A program made the position numbers and the translations under genes. Source: Epibacterium ulvae (GTDB lineage Bacteria; Pseudomonadota; Alphaproteobacteria; Rhodobacterales; Rhodobacteraceae). From it: DNA of 64,000 nt. Below the pieces are notes generated by a model that was not told where the DNA came from, searched no databases, and worked only from the letters and a program-made list of their open reading frames with translations. This document shows positions 30,627 through 39,880 of this stretch, one piece after another; position 1 is the first letter of the stretch; every line of letters begins with the position of its first letter. The DNA lies in NCBI RefSeq assembly GCF_900102795.1, contig NZ_FMWG01000007.1:165524-229523 (forward strand), given 5' to 3'.

Positions 30627-32984
30627 ATGAAGAACCTAAAATCATGGGTGCTTGAAACGCGCAGGGCGAACGGTGTCAGCCTACGGGTGGAGCAAAGTCA
30701 CCTGCTGCACATAGATGTGCTTGACGAAACCCTATTTCGGGTGTCGTTGCAAAAGGATGCCACATGGCGGCTTTCGCGGAGTTGGACGATTGCACCGGTA
30801 GGAATAGAGGCGCCATGGGACGGGCGCAGTCGGGATGATCTTACAGGTTTCCCCTGCCCGCGCCCCGAGATCGTAACACATGAGACAGAGATCTGCCTTT
30901 CAACGGATACGTTGCGGTTGAAAGTGAAACACCCGTTGCAAATGATCTGGGAGGCAAAGATTGACGGGCAATGGCGTGAATTTGTAAGAGACCGTGCAAC
31001 CGGTGGCCTTCACCTAGGTCTTCGCGATCATGCACATGCGCATTATCTCGACCGTATCTCGGGTGAACCCGTCTTTGGTCTGGGTGAGAAAACCGGCCCC
31101 CTCAATAGAACGGGCAAGCGGTATGAGATGCGAAACCTCGACGCTATGGGGTATGATGCGGAACATACAGATCCACTGTATAAACACGTCCCCTTTACGA
31201 TGACACGAACCCAAAACGCCGGGTGCTGGTCGATCTTTTACGACAACCTTGCCGGATGCTGGTTTGATCTGGGAAATGAGCTGGACAATTATCACGCGCC
31301 TTATCGTGCTTATCGCGCAGAAGATGGGGATCTTGATTTCTATATGTCATGGGCACCAGAGCTTTTGGAGCTGGTCAAACGACAGGAACAACTGACAGGC
31401 GGAACAGCATTTCCACCACGCTGGAGCCTGGGGTATTCTGGCTCTACCATGTCTTACACCGATGCTGATGATGCACAAGCGCAGCTTGAAGGGTTCCTAT
31501 CAAAGATCAAGACCCATGACATTCCCTGTGATAGCTTCCAGATGTCTTCAGGGTATACGTCAATCGGTGACAAGCGGTATGTTTTTAACTGGAATGATGG
31601 TAAGATGCCCGATCCCCAAGGGATGGCCAAACGCTTTGCCGATCAACAGGTGCATTTGATTGCCAATATCAAACCCTGTCTGTTGCAAGATCACCCGCGC
31701 TATACTGAGGTGGCAGAGGCAAAGCTGTTCATTCAGGCAAGCGCTGAGGCCGATCCACAAGAAGGGCCAGAGCGGTCTGTGTTTTGGGATGATGAGGGAT
31801 CACACCTTGATTTCACCAATCCTGATACCGTGCAATGGTGGAAAAGCAATGTCACATCCGCACTTTTGGAGCGTGGTATCGGCTCAACTTGGAATGACAA
31901 CAATGAATATGAAATCTGGGATCATCATGCACAGTGTTCTGGGTTTGGCACCGGCATCGATGTAGGCCTGATGCGCCCGGCTATGCCCATCCTCATGACC
32001 CGCGCCTCATTAGATGCACAACAGGCATTCGCGCCTGAAAAGCGGCCGTATTTGATCAGCCGCTCTGGCGCGCCGGGTTTGCAGCGCTATGCACAGACCT
32101 GGAGCGGGGACAATCGTACCGAATGGAAAACACTGCGCTGGAATCAGCGCCTTGGTCTGGGGATGAGTCTGTCTGGCTTCTACAATATCGGGCATGATGT
32201 CGGCGGATTTTCAGGCCCGTGCCCTGAGCCTGAACTCTTTGTGCGCTGGGTTCAAAACGGTGTGTTCCACCCTCGTTTTACGATCCATTCTTGGAATGAT
32301 GATCGCACTGTAAACGAGCCTTGGATGTATCCTGAGGTCACCGATCTTATTCGGGACGCGATACGCCTACGCTATCGTTTATTACCCTATATCTACACCT
32401 GTCTCTGGCAAGCTGCCACGCAAAGCGAACCAATGCTGCGGCCCCTGTTTCTGGATTTCGGCCATGATCCAGAAACCTGGAACGAAAGCGATAGCTTCTT
32501 ATTGGGGCGTGATTTACTGATCGCAACCGTACTCGACAAAGGGGCGCAGGCACGCGCCGTTTATTTGCCCCAACATGAGGGCGGCTGGTGGGAGTTTCAC
32601 AGCGGTATATGGCATGCAGGCGGACAATGGATCGAGGTGCCGGTGACGCTTGCAACAATTCCTGTATTTGTGCGTGGTGGTGCCGTGATCCCAATGGGCG
32701 AAGGTGCTGACCGCGCCTCTCCAACCTCTGAAAAGAAACGCATTCTGGCCGCGTTCCCTGCGAAAGGCACGGCACTAACATCCAGCCCGCTCTATGAAGA
32801 TGACGGCATATCGCGCACGCCGGAATGGTGTGTAACCCATATCGATTTGGAAAGCGACGCGACAGGCTTGCACCTTTCCACACGGCGTGACGGCAGTGGA
32901 ACACCTGTTTTGAGCGACGCGACGATCGTACTGCCCGCAGATGAAACGCGCGCACTTGTGACACCCAAAGAGATCTGTTTATGA
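30627..32984 (+). CDS. Glycoside hydrolase family 31 protein
   Basis: 785 aa with a GGAGAG ribosome-binding site. It is a retaining alpha-glycosidase of clan GH-D. The N-terminal beta domain (to about 240) is followed by the (beta/alpha)8 barrel. The nucleophile is Asp424 in STWNDNNEYE and the acid/base Asp495 in WSGDNRTEW; FVRGGAVIPMG lies in the C-terminal domain. There is no signal peptide, so it acts in the cytoplasm. It is the first gene of the hexuronate operon and overlaps uxuB by four bases (ATGA). The neighbours suggest a substrate that releases a uronic acid or its partner sugar. The specificity (alpha-glucosidase, alpha-xylosidase or other) cannot be read with confidence. Confidence 0.88.
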   Translation: MKNLKSWVLETRRANGVSLRVEQSHLLHIDVLDETLFRVSLQKDATWRLSRSWTIAPVGIEAPWDGRSRDDLTGFPCPRPEIVTHETEICLSTDTLRLKVKHPLQMIWEAKIDGQWREFVRDRATGGLHLGLRDHAHAHYLDRISGEPVFGLGEKTGPLNRTGKRYEMRNLDAMGYDAEHTDPLYKHVPFTMTRTQNAGCWSIFYDNLAGCWFDLGNELDNYHAPYRAYRAEDGDLDFYMSWAPELLELVKRQEQLTGGTAFPPRWSLGYSGSTMSYTDADDAQAQLEGFLSKIKTHDIPCDSFQMSSGYTSIGDKRYVFNWNDGKMPDPQGMAKRFADQQVHLIANIKPCLLQDHPRYTEVAEAKLFIQASAEADPQEGPERSVFWDDEGSHLDFTNPDTVQWWKSNVTSALLERGIGSTWNDNNEYEIWDHHAQCSGFGTGIDVGLMRPAMPILMTRASLDAQQAFAPEKRPYLISRSGAPGLQRYAQTWSGDNRTEWKTLRWNQRLGLGMSLSGFYNIGHDVGGFSGPCPEPELFVRWVQNGVFHPRFTIHSWNDDRTVNEPWMYPEVTDLIRDAIRLRYRLLPYIYTCLWQAATQSEPMLRPLFLDFGHDPETWNESDSFLLGRDLLIATVLDKGAQARAVYLPQHEGGWWEFHSGIWHAGGQWIEVPVTLATIPVFVRGGAVIPMGEGADRASPTSEKKRILAAFPAKGTALTSSPLYEDDGISRTPEWCVTHIDLESDATGLHLSTRRDGSGTPVLSDATIVLPADETRALVTPKEICL

Positions 32985-34396
32985 GCCGTACCCTGCCCCA
33001 ATCCCCCTACCCGCGCGATAGGTTGAAACCACGTATCCTGCATCTTGGGTTTGGCGCCTTTGCCCGCGCGCACCCTATGGTTTACCTGCATCATGGGCTG
33101 GCTCAAACTGGCGGCGACTGGGGGGTGGTAGCGGCACGCCTGAATTCCGGTATTGAAGCGCTAAGCGCTCTGGATGCAGCGCGCGGGCTTTATCATGTCG
33201 CAGAAGCCGACGGCGATATGACCTGCCTGCACCAGATCGGCACGGTGATTGGCACCTGCCATCCGGCGCGGGATGGCGCGATGGCTGTGCCTGACTTAAT
33301 CGCCACGCCTGACCTTTCAGTGATTTTGCTTACCATTACTGAAAAAGGCTATTGCAGCCACGATGGCAATTTGGATCTGTCTCACCCCGGTGTACAGGCT
33401 GATCTTGCCGGGAATACGCCATGCACAGCAATTGGAACCCTTGTCGCAGGGCTAAGACAACGCCGCGCTGCTGGGCACGGCGGGCTGACGCTTCTGTCTT
33501 GCGATAATCAGCCGGACAATGGCGCCCTTACACGTGCTGCTGTTGTTGGCTTTGCCAAAGAACAGGATCCGGCACTTGCCGACTGGATCGAGGCTGAAGT
33601 GCGTTTCCCTTCATCTATGGTGGACCGAATTGTACCGGCAATGACACCAGAAAGCTATAATGTGATTAAGGGCTCCCTTGGTCACGCTGATAAGAACGCC
33701 ATCCTGTGTGAACCCTTTCGGCAATGGGTAATCGAAGACAACTTCGTCGGCACCCCACCGCCTTTTGAAGCAGGTGGTGCGCTTCTGGTGAAAGGTGTGC
33801 AGCCCTTTGAAGACATGAAACTGCGGTTGCTGAATGGGGCGCATACCACGCTGGCCTGGCTCGGTCCGTTTTTGGGGTATGAAACTGTTGCAGACTGTAT
33901 GTCGGATGCGGACCTGCCTCAAGTTTTGCGGCAGTTGATGTTGGCAGAGCAGGCATCAACACTGACGTTGCCCGAGGGAATTGATGTTGAACACTACGCT
34001 GACGAATTGCTGCAGCGGTTCACAAACACGCGTTTGCAACACAAGCTTGTGCAAATAGCGGCCGATAGCAGCCAAAAAATGCCACAGCGTCTGTTCGCTC
34101 CGATTGCCTGCAATGTTGCTGCTGATCGCCCTTGGCCTATTTCTGCCCTCGCAATTGCAGCTTGGATCTTGGGGTTGCGAGATCTTGCACCAATCGCCGA
34201 TCCCCATCAGACGCCCTTGCGTGAGGCCGCACAGCAATATGACCCTGTTGCGGCTGTTTTGGCCCTGCCGGGTCTTGTGCCGGATGCGCTGCGCACCAAT
34301 GCAGCGTTCATGTCCAACGTCAACCTAGCCTTTGCCGCCCTCGCCCGCGATCCGCGCGCTGCAATCAAACAGGCCCTTTTGGAGGATCACGCATGA
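32981..34396 (+). CDS. uxuB: D-mannonate oxidoreductase (fructuronate reductase), mannitol dehydrogenase family
   Basis: 471 aa. It is a long-chain polyol dehydrogenase with LHLGFGAFARAH (nucleotide binding), TITEKGYC, SCDNQPDNG, FPSSMVDRIVP, CEPFRQWVIEDNF and the catalytic K-x5-N-x2-H pattern in KLRLLNGAHT. It reduces D-fructuronate to D-mannonate with NADH. The overlap with the GH31 gene and with uxaC (ATGA at both ends) shows a coupled operon. Tagaturonate reductase or mannitol dehydrogenase are alternatives, but uxaC next door and the UxuR operators favour UxuB. The next enzyme, mannonate dehydratase UxuA, is not in the window. Confidence 0.85.
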   Translation: MSRTLPQSPYPRDRLKPRILHLGFGAFARAHPMVYLHHGLAQTGGDWGVVAARLNSGIEALSALDAARGLYHVAEADGDMTCLHQIGTVIGTCHPARDGAMAVPDLIATPDLSVILLTITEKGYCSHDGNLDLSHPGVQADLAGNTPCTAIGTLVAGLRQRRAAGHGGLTLLSCDNQPDNGALTRAAVVGFAKEQDPALADWIEAEVRFPSSMVDRIVPAMTPESYNVIKGSLGHADKNAILCEPFRQWVIEDNFVGTPPPFEAGGALLVKGVQPFEDMKLRLLNGAHTTLAWLGPFLGYETVADCMSDADLPQVLRQLMLAEQASTLTLPEGIDVEHYADELLQRFTNTRLQHKLVQIAADSSQKMPQRLFAPIACNVAADRPWPISALAIAAWILGLRDLAPIADPHQTPLREAAQQYDPVAAVLALPGLVPDALRTNAAFMSNVNLAFAALARDPRAAIKQALLEDHA

Positions 34397-35790
34397 GCCA
34401 GTTTCTAAATCAGGATTTTCTGCTGGATACCTCCACCGCCCGTCGCCTGTTTCATGACGTCGCACGCGACCTACCAATTGTGGATTATCACAATCATTTG
34501 CCACCAGCTGAAATCGCCGCGGATCGCCAGTGGGACAATTTGGGCGAGATGTGGCTCGCCCATGATCATTATAAATGGCGTGTCATGCGATGGGCCGGGA
34601 TCGAAGAATCCCGTGTTACTGGCGCTGCGGGGTGGCGTGAAAAATTTGATGCCTTTGCCGAAGCAATGCCACGCGCAGTTCTCAATCCTGTGCATCATTG
34701 GTCGCACCTTGAGATATGGCGCTATTTTGGCCTTGATGGAACGGCTTTATCGCCAAAAACGGCTGACAAGGTCTGGCAGGTTTCAAAAGAACAACTGGCG
34801 ATGCAGTCATGTTCGGCACAAAATCTGTTACGCCGTATGAAGGTTGAACTGGTCGGAACCACAGATGATCCGATCGATGATTTACGCCATCATGCAGCGC
34901 TTCAAACATGCGATATAAAAGTGGTGCCAACCTTTCGCCCAGATAAATCCGTGCAAGTTGAGGCAACCGGGTTTGCGGATTATATCGCACAGCTCGAAGC
35001 CATAACCCATCCCATCCAGAGCTTTGACGATCTGGTAGCCGCGCTGATACAGCGACTTGATCACTTCATTTCCCACGGCTGTCGAGCGGCAGATCATGGA
35101 ATTTCTCTTTTGGATGCGGCGGAGATACCCGGTGCGCACGCACTGGATGCAGCATTAAAAACCGCGCGCGCGAGGCAGCCCGTTACACCGGAACAGGCCG
35201 CCAGTCACCGCGCAGCTTTGTTTGATGCACTGGGGCGCGCCTATGCAACACGCGGTTTGGTGATGCAGTGTCATATGAATGTCGTGCGCAACGGGTCTTC
35301 TCGATTGTTGACAACCCTTGGTCCAGATGCCGGGGGGGACAGCCCGCGCGATACAGACATGGCCGGCCCTTTGAACCTTTTACTGGATCGGCTCGACCGC
35401 GATGACGCACTGCCACGTATGGTGCTTTATGGTCTGGACCCGGCGCGCAACCCCATTCTGGCGGCAACAGCAGGCACATTTCAAGACGGTTCAGTGCCGG
35501 GTAAAATTCAACCCGGCGCGGCATGGTGGTTCAATGACACATTGGAAGGAATGGAAGCACAGATGCGCACGTTGGCACAGGTTGGACTGTTGTCGACTTT
35601 CTTGGGAATGCTGACCGATAGCCGATCCTTCCTGTCATTCCCCAGACATGAATATTTTCGCAGGCTAGCCTGTGGCATGATCGGCCGTTGGGCAGAAATG
35701 GGTTATATGCCTTCTGACCAAGATACGCTTGATCACCTTATACGAGGAGTTTGCTATCAAAATGCACGCGATTGGTTTTTGGATACATAG
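34393..35790 (+). CDS. uxaC: Glucuronate (uronate) isomerase
   Basis: 465 aa, normal length. It is an amidohydrolase-superfamily isomerase that converts D-glucuronate to D-fructuronate (or galacturonate to tagaturonate). The metal-site motif DYHNHLPP is near residue 31; WRYFGLDG, GTTDDP near residue 160 and the C-terminal FPRHEYFRR are typical. It is the last gene of the operon. Together with UxuB it takes glucuronate to mannonate. No clear terminator was found after it. Confidence 0.93.
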   Translation: MSQFLNQDFLLDTSTARRLFHDVARDLPIVDYHNHLPPAEIAADRQWDNLGEMWLAHDHYKWRVMRWAGIEESRVTGAAGWREKFDAFAEAMPRAVLNPVHHWSHLEIWRYFGLDGTALSPKTADKVWQVSKEQLAMQSCSAQNLLRRMKVELVGTTDDPIDDLRHHAALQTCDIKVVPTFRPDKSVQVEATGFADYIAQLEAITHPIQSFDDLVAALIQRLDHFISHGCRAADHGISLLDAAEIPGAHALDAALKTARARQPVTPEQAASHRAALFDALGRAYATRGLVMQCHMNVVRNGSSRLLTTLGPDAGGDSPRDTDMAGPLNLLLDRLDRDDALPRMVLYGLDPARNPILAATAGTFQDGSVPGKIQPGAAWWFNDTLEGMEAQMRTLAQVGLLSTFLGMLTDSRSFLSFPRHEYFRRLACGMIGRWAEMGYMPSDQDTLDHLIRGVCYQNARDWFLDT

Positions 35791-36232
35791 CTATCCATTA
35801 TCTCACCGGGTTAAGCGATTCGCTATCAGACTATAAAATGTCGATTTTCAGAACGCTGTACGTAATTTCCTTGCGCCAGATCGGTAGATTTTTGCCAATT
35901 TGACGCAAAGATATAAATACAACTAGATCGCCCTTTTTTCCAAACGGCATCTCTTTCCAGGCCAACGCATAGCGTTTTCACTGTGCGCGTATTCCAATCA
36001 CCTTATGGATTTGTTTTACAAAGGAAATACAACCAAAACTGCTGCAGTGATTTTTGAGCCTTACTCCCTACTTCGTGCCAACGTTACGTTAGCGAACCTG
36101 TACAAACGCAATGCCCCATTTAAATCATGCCTTTCAAAATCATCATAAACTTAACGTAGTTGTTAAGATTTTCGCCAGCTTTCAATGATCATAACGGTGC
36201 AAGTGTAGATTTGTTGTCGATGGAGTAAAGGC
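35791..36232. other. Intergenic region, uxaC / chemoreceptor
   Basis: 442 bases without a gene. The only structures seen are CTTAAC..GTTAAG at 36150-36167 (a TTAA-N8-TTAA pattern similar to CtrA boxes) and AT-rich sequence, likely the chemoreceptor promoter region. Confidence 0.35.
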
Positions 36233-37657
36233 GTGTTTTTTAGATCTCGAAAAACTGCAAAAGAAGGCTCAGCCGAAAGTGTTGACGTATCACTTTTGGT
36301 CATGCTCGACCGAACACAGGCCACCATTCAATTTGAGCCAGATGGAACTATTCTGTCTGCGAATGAGAATTTCTTGACGGCACTCGGCTATACTTTGGAT
36401 GAGATTGTCGGCAAACATCATTCGATGTTCGTCTCGCAAGAGATTTCCCAGTCTGAAGAATATCGCACTTTTTGGCGTGATCTCGCAGGTGGGAAAGACA
36501 TGTCAGACCAATTCCCACGCGTGGCAAAGGATGGCCGAACGATTTGGATACAGGCGACCTATGCTCCAATCTTTGATGATGCTGGGAATGTTACCAGGGT
36601 CGCAAAAATTGCAAGCGATATCACGAAGCGTCGGGAAAGCCTTGCAACGATTGCAGAAGGCCTAGAAGCCCTAAGCGAAGGCAACTTATCCCATCGCGTT
36701 GAACTATCCGATTTCCGCGACGTTGCATATCTGGGCCAGGCGTTTAATAGCTCGGTTGAAAAGCTCGGACAGACAATGGGGACCGTATCAGAAGTGGCAG
36801 GCGCGGTGCAGCGCACGGCTGGCGAGATCGGTCAATCTTCTGGTGACCTTGCGCAGCGTACCGAAAGTCAGGCTGCAACCTTGGAAGAAACCGCTGCCGC
36901 GATTGAGGAGCTCACCGCGACGGTGCGCTCTTCTGCGGAAGGAGCTCGCCAGGTCGAAGATATTGTCAGAACTGAGCAGCAAAAAGCCTCTGAAAGCGGT
37001 GAGATCGTCACTCAGGCAATCAACGCTATGTCTGAGATTGAACAATCTTCAGATAAAATCGCAAATATCATCTCTGTGATTGATGACATTGCTTTCCAGA
37101 CCAATCTTCTGGCCTTGAATGCGGGTGTTGAAGCCGCCCGCGCTGGTGAAGCAGGGCGCGGTTTCGCGGTTGTTGCATCTGAGGTCCGTGCCCTTGCGCA
37201 GCGGTCATCTGATGCTGCTGGCGAAATCAAAAAGCTAATCAGCGACAGTAATCGTCAGGTCTCTAATGGCGTTGATTTGGTTGGTCAGGCAGGACAAGCG
37301 TTGCACCAGATTATCGAAAGTGTCAGCGCGATCTCAAGCCATGTTGGCAGCATTGCCACGGGCGCGGAAGAGCAAGCAACAACGCTTAATGAGGTAAACA
37401 GCGGCATGACCGAGTTGGACCGCGTCACACAACAAAACGCTGCGATGGTTCAAGAAAGCACAAGCGCTGCACAAACGCTCAACAATGACGCGCAACGGCT
37501 TGGCCAAGAAGTGTCCGTCTTTAGTGGGCAGGCCTCTCGTCCGGCAACCCCTTATGTCAATGAAGTGCCTGAACGTATTGCAGTGAATGACCCTCAGCCA
37601 CCAGCTCCGACAGCGCACGGTTCGCTTGACAGTGCTGTCGGCTGGGACGATTTCTGA
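36233..37657 (+). CDS. Soluble PAS-domain methyl-accepting chemotaxis protein
   Basis: 474 aa from a GTG with GGAG upstream. There is no signal peptide or membrane helix, so it is a cytoplasmic receptor. The PAS domain is at about residues 25-130 ([21 protein letters not shown], then a PAC-like [12 protein letters not shown]). A HAMP-like linker at 135-190 leads to a methylation and signalling helical hairpin with tip [20 protein letters not shown]. The C-terminus GWDDF fits the xWxxF tether that binds CheR/CheB. It probably senses an internal redox or energy signal through PAS. No other chemotaxis genes are adjacent. Confidence 0.92.
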   Translation: MFFRSRKTAKEGSAESVDVSLLVMLDRTQATIQFEPDGTILSANENFLTALGYTLDEIVGKHHSMFVSQEISQSEEYRTFWRDLAGGKDMSDQFPRVAKDGRTIWIQATYAPIFDDAGNVTRVAKIASDITKRRESLATIAEGLEALSEGNLSHRVELSDFRDVAYLGQAFNSSVEKLGQTMGTVSEVAGAVQRTAGEIGQSSGDLAQRTESQAATLEETAAAIEELTATVRSSAEGARQVEDIVRTEQQKASESGEIVTQAINAMSEIEQSSDKIANIISVIDDIAFQTNLLALNAGVEAARAGEAGRGFAVVASEVRALAQRSSDAAGEIKKLISDSNRQVSNGVDLVGQAGQALHQIIESVSAISSHVGSIATGAEEQATTLNEVNSGMTELDRVTQQNAAMVQESTSAAQTLNNDAQRLGQEVSVFSGQASRPATPYVNEVPERIAVNDPQPPAPTAHGSLDSAVGWDDF

Positions 37658-37685
37658 CCCATTCGACATCTCAACGAGAGATTCC

Positions 37686-37717
37686 ACGGTATTTCGCCTA
37701 AGCGAAATACCGTTTTT
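37686..37717 (+). terminator. Intrinsic terminator of the chemoreceptor gene
   Basis: A perfect 12-bp stem, ACGGTATTTCGC with GCGAAATACCGT, has the loop CTAA and is followed by TTTT. It starts 29 bases past the stop codon. Confidence 0.95.
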
Positions 37718-37968
37718 CCTAAGCTGCGACGCGCAGCAAAGCGATGTCACATTGACAAGGTGATTATGGCAAAGATGATCAATGGACTTGCTCGCATACA
37801 TGAACACAGACAGTTTTAAATTGCCTTCCCGTTCATCTGTAGAACTGTAGGTCATCATACTGGCTCACTTAAGAATACCTCAGGGCCTTTAGGACCAGAA
37901 AACTATCAATGCAGATCACGACGACATGAGCCCTGTATGATAGCGCTTGCGTCAGGTTTAGCTTGCCC

Positions 37969-38090
37969 AAATCGCCTGCACTCAATGGAAACATTAGACT
38001 TCGTCTCTGATGCCTTCGCAGATAGCCAGCGATTCCGCGCTCTGTGCATCGTGGAGGATTGAACACGATAAGCCTTGGCAACGCAGGAAC
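37969..38090 (+). pseudogene. Remnant of an IS3-family transposase (OrfB)
   Basis: A frame through 37985 reads METLDFVSDAFADSQ and RFRALCIVED, then two stops in the continuation TR-ALAT. This matches the WSLDFVSD..RFR.L.VVDD.TRE core of the IS3 OrfB DDE domain. Only about 40 codons are recognisable, and no terminal repeats were found, so this is a decayed fragment. It lies in the 600-base gene-free stretch 37658-38260. Confidence 0.6.
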
Positions 38091-38260
38091 GGATTCTACA
38101 CCACACTGGCCCGGATCAGTGGACTGGGTCACGCATTGCAGGGCGAAAATAAACGCGCTTAACTTCAAAACAATGATGCGGTAGCCTCCAATCCAAAATC
38201 GTATCAGCGATACCACATGCACTGACGACGGGCAGGTCGTGGAAATCGCAACGGACTCAA

Positions 38261-38980
38261 TCAGGAACCAAACGCCTTTACGGTGCTTGCGCCACCGTCA
38301 ATTGCCACAACTTGTCCAGTGACAAAGCTCGCACTAAACGATGTGAGCACGGTCGCCATCGCAGCAACTTCGCTCAGGTGGGCAACGCGGTTACTGGGTG
38401 TCACATCAAGCCAACCTTGTCGTGAACGGGAATCCGGGCTCATCCCGCCATCAATCGCACCTGGCGCAAGGACATTGACACGAATGTTTTGTTCCGCAAG
38501 TTCAGCAGCCATTACGCGCGCTAAAGAGGCGATCGCCCCCTTACTTGCGGCATATGCACTACGGCCTGGGACCCCAAGTTGCCCATGGATCGATGTTATA
38601 AATACGATACGACCCCCATTGGGTGACATATGTTTCACTGTGCGCTGAGCGACCCGGAAAGCGCCCATCATATTGATATTCAAGTGTTCAGCCAGTTCAC
38701 CATCATCTAGGTCACAAAAAGCAGCGGTTTTCATAATTCCAGCTGCGTGTATGAGAACGTCGACACCTCCGAGCTTGTTGACTGCCGCGTCAATCGCACC
38801 GTTCACTGAAAGACGATCCGCCACATCCACTTCGATGAAATCTGTATGCTCACTGCGTGGAGGGCGCCGATCAAGACAAATCACCCGATCTCCTCGCGCA
38901 ACCAGCGCAGATATAATTGTCTGACCTAAGGCGCCAGCCCCACCGGTCACAATCGATCTTAATGGGTTTTCATCGTTCAT
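38261..38980 (-). CDS. Short-chain dehydrogenase/reductase
   Basis: 239 aa. Classical SDR: cofactor motif TGGAGALG (residues 12-19), NxAG equivalent HAAG near residue 79, catalytic Ser in ITSIHG and YAASK near residue 143, and the C-terminal GQVVAIDGGAS. The acidic residue after beta-2 (CLDRRPPRS) suggests NAD(H). The substrate is unknown. It is divergent from a GntR regulator followed by a TAXI-TRAP transporter, so it may act on the compound that transporter imports. Confidence 0.85.
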   Translation of the reverse strand: MNDENPLRSIVTGGAGALGQTIISALVARGDRVICLDRRPPRSEHTDFIEVDVADRLSVNGAIDAAVNKLGGVDVLIHAAGIMKTAAFCDLDDGELAEHLNINMMGAFRVAQRTVKHMSPNGGRIVFITSIHGQLGVPGRSAYAASKGAIASLARVMAAELAEQNIRVNVLAPGAIDGGMSPDSRSRQGWLDVTPSNRVAHLSEVAAMATVLTSFSASFVTGQVVAIDGGASTVKAFGS

Positions 38981-39035
38981 AATTTCGACAACCTTTCCAA
39001 CAGTCTTATCACCTGAGAATGCTAGAAATCATATT

Positions 39036-39057
39036 ATGATAAAGATCACCATATCAT
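39036..39057. promoter_or_regulatory. Possible operator between SDR and GntR genes
   Basis: ATGATA and TATCAT form a perfect 6-bp inverted repeat with a 10-base spacer in the divergent promoter region. The low information content makes this tentative. Confidence 0.25.
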
Positions 39058-39129
39058 TATCTATTTACACCGCACTATTTCCTATCCTAGGGTGTCAGAA
39101 ATTCACCGATAAGATCCTGGAGAGGGGTT

Positions 39130-39843
39130 GTGCAGAAACAAAAGTCAGTCATTGCGGCTTTATCGGACGAGTTGCGCCGAGACATCTCTCTTGGGGTAAT
39201 CAAACCGGGTGACCGATTAAACATCGAGAGCTTAAAGCGCAGCTATGGCGTGTCCCATCCATCAGTCCGCGAAGCGCTCTCGATGCTGGTTGGTGAAGGC
39301 TATGTATTCTTTGAGGAATCAAAAGGATTTCGCGTACAGCTGCCATCGAAGGATGAGATGCGTGATAGTATTCGTGTCCGGGCAGAGCTTGAAGCGTTGG
39401 CATTCGAATGGGCCATCGCGCGCTCGGATCTGGATTGGAGATCTCGGATTGTGGCCGCGCATTACGCGCTTTCAGAAGTTGAAGAGCAAATGGTTAAGAA
39501 TTCGCGCGACATGGTTCTGGAATGGGATATGCGCAATCGCGAATTTCATATGATGATTTCTGGCAACTGCGGATCTCAGAAATTGATAGAATTGATCAAA
39601 ATGCAATATGATCAAAGCCGACGCTACCGGCTGATGGCGCATGCAAACGACCACAGTGAAGTTTCTCGGTCACGCTGGATTATCAAAAGTGGTGAAGAAC
39701 ACCGCTTACTCAAAGATGCGGTTTTGGCCGCCGATGTCGTTGCCGGTCAGAATGTTCTGAAGAAACATATTACCAAAGCCCCACTGCATGTGGTTGATGA
39801 GCCGAATTCTCAGTTAGATAATACAATACAAACAAGGGCATAA
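39130..39843 (+). CDS. GntR/FadR-family transcriptional regulator
   Basis: 237 aa from a GTG with GGAG-type sequence upstream. The winged helix at residues 8-70 includes LNIESLKRSYGVSHPSVREALS. The FCD-type helical domain has the REFHMMIS and EHRLLKDAVLA metal/ligand residues. It precedes the TAXI-TRAP genes by 37 bases and is divergent from the SDR. It probably controls both in response to the transported substrate. Related regulators of this branch respond to small organic acids, but the effector here is unknown. Confidence 0.85.
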   Translation: MQKQKSVIAALSDELRRDISLGVIKPGDRLNIESLKRSYGVSHPSVREALSMLVGEGYVFFEESKGFRVQLPSKDEMRDSIRVRAELEALAFEWAIARSDLDWRSRIVAAHYALSEVEEQMVKNSRDMVLEWDMRNREFHMMISGNCGSQKLIELIKMQYDQSRRYRLMAHANDHSEVSRSRWIIKSGEEHRLLKDAVLAADVVAGQNVLKKHITKAPLHVVDEPNSQLDNTIQTRA

Positions 39844-39880
39844 CGCGTTTACAATAAAGCCCTCAACAAAGGAGGATCAC

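Noticed and set aside
36074..36095. GTTAGCG sequence as a third LacI operator
   Set aside because: Only a half-site matches; the second half diverges from the GTTAGCGCTAAC palindrome.
37869..38222. 117-codon minus-strand ORF
   Set aside because: The opposite strand carries recognisable transposase remnants, so this frame is a mirror of decayed sequence.
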